Below, piece by piece: positions 1-7,495 of a DNA stretch of 21,353 bases. Made by a program: the position numbers and the translations under genes. Under the pieces are notes generated by a model that made no database searches, had not been told where the DNA came from, and worked only from the letters and a program-made list of their open reading frames with translations. The stretch lies in the NCBI GenBank assembly GCA_009391605.1, contig VFGQ01000104.1:1-21353 (forward strand), written 5' to 3'. This DNA is from SAR202 cluster bacterium (GTDB lineage Bacteria; Chloroflexota; Dehalococcoidia; SAR202; GCA-002694895). Position 1 is the first letter of the stretch. Every line of letters starts with the position of its first letter.

Positions 1-169
1 CATATCTGCTGGGGGAACCATCACACATCACCATGCTGTCGGAAGATTACATAAACCTTGGTATGATGTTGAAAGACCAGAATTATTTGCAGAATCATTG
101 AAAGCAATGAAAAAAGTTTGCGACCCTTCGGGTATTTTAAATCCTGGGGTATTAATTGATCCGGCATAA
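1..169 (+). CDS. FAD-linked oxidase, C-terminal end (partial)
   Basis: Only the last 55 codons are present; the reading frame enters at base 2 and stops at TAA 167-169. The fragment contains a GGTITHHHAVG stretch followed by WYDVERPELF and ends with DPSGILNPGVL. This is the usual C-terminal signature of the FAD-linked oxidase C-terminal domain in the alkyl-DHAP synthase/D-lactate dehydrogenase/glycolate oxidase subunit GlcD superfamily. The His-rich turn and the final LNPG motif are typical of the alkyl-DHAP synthase-like branch. The N-terminal FAD-binding PCMH domain lies outside the window, so substrate and exact subfamily cannot be set. It probably heads or belongs to the same transcription unit as the hydrolase that begins 49 bases downstream. 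Confidence 0.85.
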   Translation, partial: ISAGGTITHHHAVGRLHKPWYDVERPELFAESLKAMKKVCDPSGILNPGVLIDPA

Positions 170-218
170 TATATTATATTAATTATAAATTTTATTTATT
201 TATGAATAGGAGTTAATT

Positions 219-1094
219 ATGAGTTCCATAAATCAACTAGATCAAACCTTAAATAAATTGTGTGATGAAGTACAATTTGATGTTAAGTGGTATGTTAAAG
301 ATCTTCAAACAGGTGAATCTTTAAATAGAAATGGAGATGAAATTGGGCCATCAGCTAGCACAAGGAAAATTTCAATCCTCATGGCTGCAATGAAATTTGT
401 TAATGAAGGCAAAATATCGTTAACTGACGAAATCGTCCCTGACACAAAATATTTCGGTACTCATTCAGGTTGCTTTCAACATTTTCTTCCAGGATTTAAA
501 CTAAAGTTTCAGGATTTATTAACAATGATGATAATTGTTTCTGACAATGTTTCTACTGGTACTGTAACTGAAATTCTTACCTTAGATTATATTAATGATT
601 TTTGTCAGGGTATTGGAATGAAAAACACTAATCATTTAGTAGGATTTCCTACAGAACAACATCTTTCAGCGGATGTAAATAAAGTTAATTCAACAACTCC
701 TAATGATGTGGGAGGATTATTGGAAATTATTCATCAAAGCATTTCAGACCAAAGTGCCGCTAACAAACTAGGATCAACAATAGAATTGTGTAAGATTGCA
801 ATGGAAATTCTTTTATCACAAAAATTAAATAATAGACTTCCATTAAAATTAGCTTCTCCCTCTGCAGCGGGACCAAAAGATAATGATGTTAAAGTTGCTC
901 ACAAAACTGGTAGCTATCAGACTGGCTATTCAGATTCAGGAATTATTTATCCCTCAAACCATCCTGGTGTAATTTTGTGTGCTTATACTGATAATGTGCC
1001 TCAATATTTAGATAATGGAGCTGCAGGAGTTTATTCTGCTAATGACACAATGGGATCTTTAGCTCTTGAATGTTATAAATATACTCAAAATTAA
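219..1094 (+). CDS. Serine hydrolase, class A beta-lactamase fold, cytosolic
   Basis: A 291-residue protein with the three active-site boxes of the serine beta-lactamase/DD-peptidase fold: SxxK as S47-T-R-K50, SDN at 108-110 and KTG at 229-231 (in VAHKTG). The helix after the NSTTPND segment (about 157-172) also matches the beta-lactamase2 family. The class A omega-loop ExxLN motif carrying the deacylating Glu166 is not seen between residues 111 and 165. There is no signal peptide, so the protein should stay in the cytoplasm. Both points argue for an esterase, peptidase or amide hydrolase rather than antibiotic resistance. The start is supported by AGGAG at 208-212, six bases before ATG. The metallo-hydrolase begins 14 bases after the stop, so the two are probably co-transcribed. 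Fold is clear; substrate is unknown. Confidence 0.85.
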   Translation: MSSINQLDQTLNKLCDEVQFDVKWYVKDLQTGESLNRNGDEIGPSASTRKISILMAAMKFVNEGKISLTDEIVPDTKYFGTHSGCFQHFLPGFKLKFQDLLTMMIIVSDNVSTGTVTEILTLDYINDFCQGIGMKNTNHLVGFPTEQHLSADVNKVNSTTPNDVGGLLEIIHQSISDQSAANKLGSTIELCKIAMEILLSQKLNNRLPLKLASPSAAGPKDNDVKVAHKTGSYQTGYSDSGIIYPSNHPGVILCAYTDNVPQYLDNGAAGVYSANDTMGSLALECYKYTQN

Positions 1095-1108
1095 TCGTAG
1101 ATAACAAT

Positions 1109-1966
1109 ATGATTAATTTAAAAATACTTTGTTCAGGTACTCCTACTCCTAGTGATGTTAGGTGGGGTTCTGCTTATGTCTTGAAGATGGGTGCTGAATG
1201 GTTTATGTTTGATTGCGGTCCTGCCGCAACTTATAAATTGATTAAATCAAAAATTAGTCCTTTAGATATTTCTAATTTGTTTTTTACTCATCATCATTCA
1301 GACCACGATGCAGATTATGCTTGTTTTTTACTTACAAGATTTGACCAATCAATAGGGAAAGAAAAAGAATTAAATGTTTATGGCCCCCCTCCTACAAAAG
1401 AATTAACTGATAAACTCATCGGTGAAAACGATGGTGCTTACTGGCATGATTTTGTTGCAAGAACTAAGCATCCTTTAAGTTTGTGGGCTTATCAAGAAAG
1501 AGGAGGGAAACTACCTCGTCCAATTCCAAAAGTAAATTCTTATAATATTAACCCTGGTATAGTAAGCTCAGGAAAAGATTGGGAAATCACAAGCGCAAGA
1601 GTTGAGCATGTACAACCTTATTTAGATTCATTAGCTTACAGAGTAGATTATAGCGAAGGCTCGATTGTGTTTTCAGGAGACACAAAACCTTGTCAGGCAT
1701 TAATAGATTTATCTGCTAATGCAGATGTTTTAGTAATGGAATGTATCAGACTGGAAAATGAAATGAAAAATAATTCAACTTCATTATCAGAAACAAGTGC
1801 TCTTCAAGCAGGGAAAATAGCTGAAGAAGCAAATGTAAAATTGCTAGTTTTAACTCATCAGGCTCATTATCTTGATTCTGTAAAAGATGACGTTCTTAAA
1901 GAAGTTAAAACGAACTATAAAGGTGGAGTGATTTGGGCTGATGAACTTATGACGGTAAACTTTTAG
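1109..1966 (+). CDS. MBL-fold metallo-hydrolase, RNase Z/arylsulfatase-like
   Basis: A 285-residue metallo-beta-lactamase-fold protein with a complete dinuclear metal site: HxHxDH at 61-66 (H61, H63, D65, H66), H167 in VEHVQPY, D191 in FSGDT and H250 in LVLTH. The N-terminal LCSGTPTPS strand and the SGDT and LTH motifs place it with the RNase Z/arylsulfatase-like branch of lactonase-B-type proteins, not with secreted beta-lactamases. No signal peptide is visible. No Shine-Dalgarno sequence precedes the ATG; the short gap after the serine hydrolase suggests translation coupled to that gene. Its 3' end overlaps the convergent transporter gene by 20 bases. Typical reactions are hydrolysis of phosphodiester, sulfate ester or lactone bonds, but the substrate cannot be read from sequence. 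The absence of an RNase Z exosite arm argues against tRNA 3' processing. Confidence 0.87.
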   Translation: MINLKILCSGTPTPSDVRWGSAYVLKMGAEWFMFDCGPAATYKLIKSKISPLDISNLFFTHHHSDHDADYACFLLTRFDQSIGKEKELNVYGPPPTKELTDKLIGENDGAYWHDFVARTKHPLSLWAYQERGGKLPRPIPKVNSYNINPGIVSSGKDWEITSARVEHVQPYLDSLAYRVDYSEGSIVFSGDTKPCQALIDLSANADVLVMECIRLENEMKNNSTSLSETSALQAGKIAEEANVKLLVLTHQAHYLDSVKDDVLKEVKTNYKGGVIWADELMTVNF

Positions 1967-2858
1967 TTTCTTTTTGTGCAAGCCATATTCCTATTAAAAC
2001 AAGTAACAATGATAAACCATGATATATTTCAAATGACTGATTTAATAAAAAGATAGCCAAAAAAGAGCTAAATATTGGCACAATATTTGTATACACTCCT
2101 GCTTTCCCCGGGCCAGCCAAGTCTACTGCTCTGAGATAAAATATCTGGGCAAGACAAGATGGGAAGATTGCGACCAGGAATGTTATGATCCAGCCTTCAG
2201 TTGTAGGGTAAGTTATTCCAGATATAACAAATTCAACTATAAGTAATGGCAATGCAATAAACATTGCTATTACAGACATTAATGTGAAGAATGCAATCCC
2301 AGAAATTTGTACACGTGATTTTAATGCAATTGTGTAGTAAGAGTACATAAAACACGCAAAGAGCATTATTAAGTCACCGCGATTTACCTCTAGATCTAAC
2401 AATGAATTTATATCCCCCGATAAAGTAACTATTATTACTCCAACTAAAGATATTGTTACTCCAATACTTTGGATCAAATTCACTTTAGTCCCATATGCTA
2501 TATAAGCGCCTATAATTACAAATATAGGAACTGCACCCTGGATGATTCCAATATTTATTGCAGTAGTTTCGTGAGAAGCGGTATAAAAAAGTATATTAAA
2601 ACCACTGAATCCCATGAATGCCATAAAAATAATTTTAAGAATATGTGGTTTTATCAAATTCCAATTTGATTTTACTTGATTACCAAATGTTATCCATAAA
2701 AAAATACTTACAAATATCCACCTTAAAGGAACGATCTGGAAGGGAGATATTTCACCTACAGCTAATTGTCCAAATATAGTATTAAATGCCCAGCATAAAG
2801 CTGTGCTTATAAGTAATAAAGATGGCATATTATAAAATTTGTTTATTATAATTTTCAT
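1947..2858 (-). CDS. EamA/DMT-family membrane transporter
   Basis: A 303-residue, very hydrophobic protein with about ten predicted transmembrane helices arranged as two EamA repeats (roughly residues 12-150 and 160-297). Typical features are the first-helix segment ALCWAFNTIFGQLAVG, the LRW turn after helix 2 and the paired GVIIVTLSG end of repeat one. DMT-family members usually export or exchange metabolites or amino acids across the inner membrane. The ATG at 2858-2856 overlaps the TGA of the upstream lipoprotein gene in an ATGA arrangement, which implies translational coupling. An internal Met at residue 11 is an alternative start that would fit the first helix more closely, but the overlap favours the upstream one. 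The substrate cannot be predicted. Confidence 0.9.
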   Translation of the reverse strand: MKIIINKFYNMPSLLLISTALCWAFNTIFGQLAVGEISPFQIVPLRWIFVSIFLWITFGNQVKSNWNLIKPHILKIIFMAFMGFSGFNILFYTASHETTAINIGIIQGAVPIFVIIGAYIAYGTKVNLIQSIGVTISLVGVIIVTLSGDINSLLDLEVNRGDLIMLFACFMYSYYTIALKSRVQISGIAFFTLMSVIAMFIALPLLIVEFVISGITYPTTEGWIITFLVAIFPSCLAQIFYLRAVDLAGPGKAGVYTNIVPIFSSFLAIFLLNQSFEIYHGLSLLLVLIGIWLAQKETKSLPS

Positions 2859-3553
2859 TCTTTGTTAACTTCCAATGAATCAAGCATCAAATCAAAAATT
2901 TCAGAATTTAAATACCATTTTCCAGGTTTACTGTTTATAGATATGATAACAATCCCAGTATCTTTTACTGACATAGTAACAATTTTCCCCATACTGCCAT
3001 CTAAGTATTTGCCTTCACTAATATAACCTATGAATTTTTCAGACACTGTTTTAGATATTTGATTGTAATCCGTATTACTGCTTAACAAATATGCTGTAAA
3101 TGGAACCAAGTCTGATACAGGCGTTTTTGTTATTTCAAAATTAAAGGTTCCAGATAAACTTTTTAATTCTATATGTGAAGCTGTTTCTTTTTCTATTTGC
3201 CATAAATTTGAATATTTTAATTTGAATTTATCTATCGAAAGTTTGGCATTTAATTCTTTGGCTTTAGCATCTTCTTTAGCTTTTTGTTCAGCTTTTAATT
3301 TAGCATCTTCTTTAGATTTTTGTTTAGCTTCAGCTAATATTTTATCCCTTTCTTCTTCTTCTGCTTTTGTTTTTGCTTCTTCTCTTATTTTATTTTGTTT
3401 TTCTACGTCTATAAGTATATGTTTTCCATTTGAATTCTTCGGGATATTATCTAATTTATTATTTACTGGAATATCAATTTCATTCTTATCATCAGATTTA
3501 TTACAAGATATAAGCATAGAAAGCAGCAAAATTAATATCAGTAAATTTTTCAT
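2855..3553 (-). CDS. Putative lipoprotein with charged coiled-coil repeat
   Basis: A 232-residue protein starting with a lipoprotein signal peptide: KN, a hydrophobic run of Leu/Ile, then the lipobox L14-I-S-C17, so Cys17 would be lipidated and the mature protein anchored outside the cytoplasmic membrane. Residues about 53-104 form a highly charged Lys/Glu/Ala helix with KAEEEE, KEDAK and KAKEDAK units, similar in style to TolA or other coiled-coil stalks. The C-terminal part (about 105-232) is a mixed alpha/beta domain containing TPVSDLVPFTAYLL and SGTFNFEI that I do not recognise. The gene is the first of a two-gene unit with the EamA transporter. A TAGAAT hexamer seven bases before the ATG and the lack of a Shine-Dalgarno suggest a leaderless transcript. 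The long open frame opposite it (3222-3584) is a Ser/Phe/Leu-rich shadow. Confidence 0.75.
   Translation of the reverse strand: MKNLLILILLLSMLISCNKSDDKNEIDIPVNNKLDNIPKNSNGKHILIDVEKQNKIREEAKTKAEEEERDKILAEAKQKSKEDAKLKAEQKAKEDAKAKELNAKLSIDKFKLKYSNLWQIEKETASHIELKSLSGTFNFEITKTPVSDLVPFTAYLLSSNTDYNQISKTVSEKFIGYISEGKYLDGSMGKIVTMSVKDTGIVIISINSKPGKWYLNSEIFDLMLDSLEVNKE
3263..3334 (-). repeat. 36-bp imperfect tandem repeat inside the lipoprotein gene
   Basis: Two consecutive 36-base units (3263-3298 and 3299-3334) begin with the same 17 bases, TTTAGCATCTTCTTTAG on the plus strand, and remain similar afterwards. They encode a 12-residue period visible as KEDAK at residues 81-85 and again at 93-97. The repeat builds the charged helical stalk and is a likely site of length variation between strains. 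Confidence 0.7.
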
Positions 3554-3557
3554 GTCA

Positions 3558-3575
3558 TCTATTCTATCTATTCTA
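3558..3575 (-). promoter_or_regulatory. 9-bp tandem duplication carrying two -10-like hexamers
   Basis: TCTATTCTA occurs twice in tandem on the plus strand. Read on the minus strand it gives TAGAATAGA twice, so two TAGAAT hexamers lie upstream of the lipoprotein ATG. The nearer one (3566-3561) ends seven bases before the ATG at 3553, the spacing expected for leaderless transcription. No -35 element is obvious. Confidence 0.4.
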
Positions 3576-3620
3576 ATTCTATAAGTGTATATTTATTAGA
3601 TCTAAAATAATTCTATTATT

Positions 3621-4823
3621 ATGAATGAATTTGACACTATTATTATAGGAGGCGGTATAGCTGGTAGTTCTGCAGCTTTCCATCTTGCGAATAAAAGTAA
3701 TAGTAAAATTTTAATGATTGAGCAACAAACTATTTCTTCTGGGGCATCAGGTTTAAATGCTGGGCAAATTGGTTCAATGGGGTGGGGTAATGTACCTGAT
3801 TTGAATTCATACTTAACTCATGGGAGCCTGGAGATATTTAAATCATTGCAATTAGATTTAAATTACGATATTGAATTTCGACAGTCTGGTTCATTGGCAG
3901 CAATTCAGACCAAAGTTCAATATGATTTTGTTATGGATACTGTAATGAAGATGAAAAAGGCTGGTAAAAATGTAGAAATACTTTCAACTAGAGAAGCACA
4001 ATCAATAGAGCCCGAAATTTCTGAAAACTTTTTAGGATTTGTATTTTATCCACTTAGAGCACAGGCAGATCCGGTAAAATCAACTGTTGCGTTTTCAGAT
4101 GCAGCATTTAAATCAGGTGTTCAAATAAACATTAACGAAGAAGTTAAAAATATAGAGCAAAATTCAGACAATACTTATAATTTGCAAACTTCACTAAATA
4201 ACTATTACTGTAAGAATCTTATTTTAGCTACAGGGGCATGGAGTAATAAATTAGGAAAATTATTAGATCTTGATATTCCTATTATTCCGATCAGAGGCCA
4301 AATGTGGGCAACTAAACCAATATCACCTAGATTATTTAATACTTTTTCATCACTAGAATCATCATATGACTGGCATAATGATGATGGCTCAGATGTTAAT
4401 ACCCCTCCGGATTTAACACATATTAGTGGTGAAAGAAAAACAAGACATTTATATGGTCGTCAAAGAAAAAATGGTGAAGTGATTTTTGGTGGTGACAGAG
4501 AAATGTTAGGATTTAAAAATGAAGTCGATTTTAATGGAATTGAATCTAATAAAAATCATGCAACTGAGATATTACCATTTTTATCAGAATTGCCTATCAG
4601 TAGAACATGGGCTGGGTTTATGCCATTTTCTATAGATGGTGAACCTATAATTGGTAAAATTCCAACTTGTAAAAATTTATATATAGTTTCTGGTTTAGCT
4701 TCATCAGGGTTTGGAAGAGGACCTATGTCTGGAAAATTTATTGCAGAGTGCGTGGATTCTGGTTTCGTACCTGAAATTCTGAATGATGCTGATCCTGGAA
4801 GATTTAAACAGTTAGTAGGATAA
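3621..4823 (+). CDS. FAD-dependent oxidoreductase, DAO (glycine/D-amino acid oxidase) family
   Basis: A 400-residue single-domain flavoprotein. The N-terminal Rossmann motif is GxGxxG at G10-G12-G15 with the ribose-binding acidic residue E34 at the end of strand 2. It is followed by SSGASGLNAGQIG, the flavin-contacting loop of the DAO/sarcosine oxidase/gamma-glutamylputrescine oxidase family. The C-terminal part has RTWAGFMPFSIDGEPIIG and SGLASSGFGRGP, the conserved second FAD-contact region. Length is normal for the family. It likely oxidises the C-N bond of an amino acid or secondary amine in the cytoplasm, passing electrons to oxygen or an acceptor; the substrate is not determined. No clear Shine-Dalgarno precedes the ATG, and a TAAAAT hexamer lies at 3603-3608. 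It is divergent from the lipoprotein gene and its stop is three bases from that of the convergent SDR gene. Confidence 0.9.
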   Translation: MNEFDTIIIGGGIAGSSAAFHLANKSNSKILMIEQQTISSGASGLNAGQIGSMGWGNVPDLNSYLTHGSLEIFKSLQLDLNYDIEFRQSGSLAAIQTKVQYDFVMDTVMKMKKAGKNVEILSTREAQSIEPEISENFLGFVFYPLRAQADPVKSTVAFSDAAFKSGVQININEEVKNIEQNSDNTYNLQTSLNNYYCKNLILATGAWSNKLGKLLDLDIPIIPIRGQMWATKPISPRLFNTFSSLESSYDWHNDDGSDVNTPPDLTHISGERKTRHLYGRQRKNGEVIFGGDREMLGFKNEVDFNGIESNKNHATEILPFLSELPISRTWAGFMPFSIDGEPIIGKIPTCKNLYIVSGLASSGFGRGPMSGKFIAECVDSGFVPEILNDADPGRFKQLVG

Positions 4824-4826
4824 AGA

Positions 4827-5642
4827 TTAATCCATTATTGTTCCGCCATTAATATTTAAAGATTGTCCGGTGATATTCAATGAATTATCAGAAGCAAAAA
4901 ATACTACTGCGTTTCCTATGTCTTCAGAGGTCTGCTCTCTTTTAAGAGGGCAGTTTTTTTCTATATACTCAAGAAACAATTCTCTTGGAGTCATATCTCT
5001 TTTTGTTTTATCCTTATTTATAGTCTTCTGAGCATTTTTCTCCCACATCGGAGTCCATATGCTACCAGGGCATAGTACATTGACGTTTATATTATATGAA
5101 GCCCATCTTAATGCAAGAGATTGTGTTAAATTTATTACTGCTGCTTTTGATGCTGAGTAAGCGGGATTATCTGAATTAGGAAATTTACCACCATGTGATG
5201 AAATATTTATAATTTTGCCATAATTTCGTTTTTGCATTTTTTTTGCAACTTCTTCAGATACAATAAATGTTCCTCTGACATTTATTGAATAAGTTGAATC
5301 CCAATCTTTAATTTCAGATGCGTTTGGTTTTGCAAAGCTCGCAGATCCTATTACTCCTGCAGCATTAACCAAAATATCTGTACTTCCCATTTTTTCTTCT
5401 ATTAAATTAACAGTATTTTCAACATCATTTTGATTTGTAACATCACATTGGAACAAAGAAATTTTAGTTCCAAAACAAGAAATTTCATTGCTTGTTAATT
5501 TTAATCTCTCGGAATCTATATCTATGAGTGAAATGTTGGCACCCTGTTCAGCAAGGGTTTTTGCAATCCCTGCCCCTAATCCGCCTGCCCCTCCAGTAAT
5601 AATGGCTGTTTTATTATCGAAATTTTTATAATATGTTGACAT
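4827..5642 (-). CDS. SDR-family NAD(P)-dependent oxidoreductase
   Basis: A 271-residue classical short-chain dehydrogenase. It has the cofactor motif TGxxxGxG (T16, G17, G21, G23), Asp41 at the end of strand 2 favouring NAD(H), NAAG at 93-96, Asn121 in the NVRG helix, catalytic Ser149, and YxxxK with Tyr162 and Lys166. The C-terminus NINGGTIMD is typical of the 3-oxoacyl-ACP reductase-like (FabG-type) group, which also includes many sugar, sterol and alcohol dehydrogenases. The start at 5642 has no Shine-Dalgarno, but TATAAT lies five bases upstream, fitting a leaderless mRNA. It shares a 65-base divergent promoter region with the flavin monooxygenase, so the two may work together, for example on the alcohol or ketone product. 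Substrate unknown. Confidence 0.92.
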   Translation of the reverse strand: MSTYYKNFDNKTAIITGGAGGLGAGIAKTLAEQGANISLIDIDSERLKLTSNEISCFGTKISLFQCDVTNQNDVENTVNLIEEKMGSTDILVNAAGVIGSASFAKPNASEIKDWDSTYSINVRGTFIVSEEVAKKMQKRNYGKIINISSHGGKFPNSDNPAYSASKAAVINLTQSLALRWASYNINVNVLCPGSIWTPMWEKNAQKTINKDKTKRDMTPRELFLEYIEKNCPLKREQTSEDIGNAVVFFASDNSLNITGQSLNINGGTIMD

Positions 5643-5647
5643 GCTTT

Positions 5648-5653
5648 ATTATA
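5648..5653 (-). promoter_or_regulatory. -10 hexamer TATAAT for the SDR gene
   Basis: A perfect TATAAT on the minus strand, five bases from the SDR ATG. Transcription beginning about seven bases downstream would start at or next to the initiation codon, so the mRNA would be leaderless. No good -35 was found. Confidence 0.45.
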
Positions 5654-5694
5654 ACTATTAATTAAAATAGATTTATACATTAATATAAATTAAT

Positions 5695-5700
5695 TAAAAT
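5695..5700 (+). promoter_or_regulatory. -10-like TAAAAT for the flavin monooxygenase gene
   Basis: TAAAAT lies seven bases before the ATG at 5708. The intervening bases AACTCAT contain no ribosome-binding sequence. The spacing fits a transcript beginning at or beside the start codon. A consensus -35 is not visible. Confidence 0.35.
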
Positions 5701-5707
5701 AACTCAT

Positions 5708-7495
5708 ATGGAAACTCAAGTGATAAATGATTGGTTAGTAAAATTTGAAAAATCAATAAAAGAAAAAGATATTGATGCAATTTTAGACTTGTTTGATAAA
5801 GAAACTTATTGGAGAGATTTAATTTCTTTTACCTGGAATATCATTACTTTAGAATCAAAAAAAGATATTTCTTTAATGTTAAATAAAACTATTGATAAGA
5901 TTAATCCTGAAAATTTTAAAATCCAAGAAATGTTAACTAGTAATAGTGATGTCCATGAAGCTCGGTTTACATTTGAAACTATAACTTCAAAATGTATAGG
6001 TCATATTAGATTAATAAATGGTAAATGTAAAACTTTGTTAACACTTACTGACTCATTAAAAGATTATGAGGAAAATAAAGGATATAAAAGAGAATTAGGT
6101 ACTGAATTTGGCTTTTTTAAAGATCGTAAAAATTGGCTTGAAAATAGAAATATTGAAATACAAAATCTTGAAGAAAATAAAAACCCATATTGCTTGATAG
6201 TTGGAGGAGGTCAGGGAGGAATAGCATTAGCAGCAAGATTAAGACAATTAAATGTACCAACTATAGTAATAGATAAGAACCAAAAACCTGGAGATTCCTG
6301 GAGAAATAGATATCATTCATTATGTCTTCACGATACAGTTTGGTATGATCATATGCCTTATTTACCTTTCCCGGATCACTGGCCTATATTTTCTCCGAAA
6401 GATAAAATCGGAGACTGGCTTGAAATGTATACGAAAATAATGGAAATAAATTATTGGGGATCTACAGAATGTTTAAATGCATCTTATGATCAGAAAAAGC
6501 AAACATGGGAAGTCATTGCTGACAGAGAAGGACAGGAGATAAAACTAACTCCCAGGCATTTGATCCTGGCAACAGGTATGTCCGGGATGCCACAATTTCC
6601 AGATATAAAAAATATCGACAAATTTAATGGTGATTATTGTCATTCAAGTGGATTTAAAAATGGACTTGAATATCGAGGAAAGAACGCAGTTGTTGTTGGC
6701 TCCAATAATTCAGCGCATGATATTGCAGCCGAATTATGGGAACAAGGTGCTGCAAATGTTACTATGATTCAAAGATCAGCTACTACAGTCGCAAAATCTA
6801 AAACATTAACAGAATTATCCAGTAATGGAGTTTATTCTGAAAACGCTGCACAGGCAGGTATTACAACAAATATTGCTGACATAACCGTTGCTTCAACTCC
6901 CTATAGATTAATACACGTTGACGGCCAAAAAACAGTAAAAGAGTTAAAGGATATAGATAAACAATTTTATACAAAATTAGAGAAAAGTGGATTTATGTTT
7001 GATTGGGGTGAAGATGAATCAGGATTATCTGTTAAATATCTTAGACGTGGTTCCGGCTATTATATAGATGTTGGAGGCTCTGACCTTATTATTAATGGAG
7101 AAATAAAATTAGAGAGTCCAGCAGAAGTAGAAGAATTTAAAGAAAATTCAGTCGTATTAAGTAATGGTAAGGAAATTAAAGCAGATTTAGTTGTATTTGC
7201 AACAGGATATGGATCAATGAACGGATGGGCAGCCAAACTCATTTCTCAAGAAGTAGCAGACCAAGTAGGGAAATGTTGGGGACTTGGATCAGATACAAAA
7301 AATGATCCTGGGCCATGGGAAGGTGAGTTAAGAAATATGTGGAAACCTACACATCAGGAAGCATTATGGTTTCACGGAGGTAATCTTGCACAATCAAGAC
7401 ATTACTCAAAATATCTTACTTTTCAACTGAAAGCCAGATATGAAAACATCCCTTTTGAAGTATACGGCATACCAAAAGTAAATCATCTAAGCTAA
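5708..7495 (+). CDS. Flavin-containing monooxygenase with N-terminal NTF2/SnoaL-like domain
   Basis: A 595-residue protein, about 100 residues longer than a simple class B monooxygenase. Residues 1-120 resemble an NTF2/SnoaL-like cone fold. The oxygenase core starts near 160 with FAD motif GxGxxG (G166, G168, G171), continues with the fingerprint FxGxxxHxxxF (F306, G308, H312, F316), and has a second dinucleotide region VVVGSNNSAHDIA (about 328-340) for NADPH. It closes with the ATGY motif at 498-501. Such enzymes use FAD, NADPH and O2 to hydroxylate N or S atoms or to carry out Baeyer-Villiger oxidation. The second motif departs from GxGxSG, having GSNNSA instead. It is divergent from the SDR, and its last nine bases overlap the convergent esterase gene. 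Family assignment is firm; substrate and the role of the extra domain are open. Confidence 0.9.
   Translation: METQVINDWLVKFEKSIKEKDIDAILDLFDKETYWRDLISFTWNIITLESKKDISLMLNKTIDKINPENFKIQEMLTSNSDVHEARFTFETITSKCIGHIRLINGKCKTLLTLTDSLKDYEENKGYKRELGTEFGFFKDRKNWLENRNIEIQNLEENKNPYCLIVGGGQGGIALAARLRQLNVPTIVIDKNQKPGDSWRNRYHSLCLHDTVWYDHMPYLPFPDHWPIFSPKDKIGDWLEMYTKIMEINYWGSTECLNASYDQKKQTWEVIADREGQEIKLTPRHLILATGMSGMPQFPDIKNIDKFNGDYCHSSGFKNGLEYRGKNAVVVGSNNSAHDIAAELWEQGAANVTMIQRSATTVAKSKTLTELSSNGVYSENAAQAGITTNIADITVASTPYRLIHVDGQKTVKELKDIDKQFYTKLEKSGFMFDWGEDESGLSVKYLRRGSGYYIDVGGSDLIINGEIKLESPAEVEEFKENSVVLSNGKEIKADLVVFATGYGSMNGWAAKLISQEVADQVGKCWGLGSDTKNDPGPWEGELRNMWKPTHQEALWFHGGNLAQSRHYSKYLTFQLKARYENIPFEVYGIPKVNHLS

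Noticed and set aside
219..1966. Beta-lactam resistance pair
   Set aside because: Neither protein has a signal peptide, the serine enzyme lacks the ExxLN motif, and the metallo-enzyme matches the RNase Z/lactonase-like branch.
2469..2669. 66-residue plus-strand frame inside the EamA gene
   Set aside because: Lies wholly within a well-supported membrane transporter gene and resembles no family.
3222..3584. 120-residue plus-strand open frame opposite the lipoprotein gene
   Set aside because: Composition is almost only Ser, Phe, Leu, Ala and Ile, the mirror of the Lys/Glu/Ala repeat on the minus strand; no ribosome-binding site; the minus-strand gene has a convincing lipobox and coupling to the next gene.
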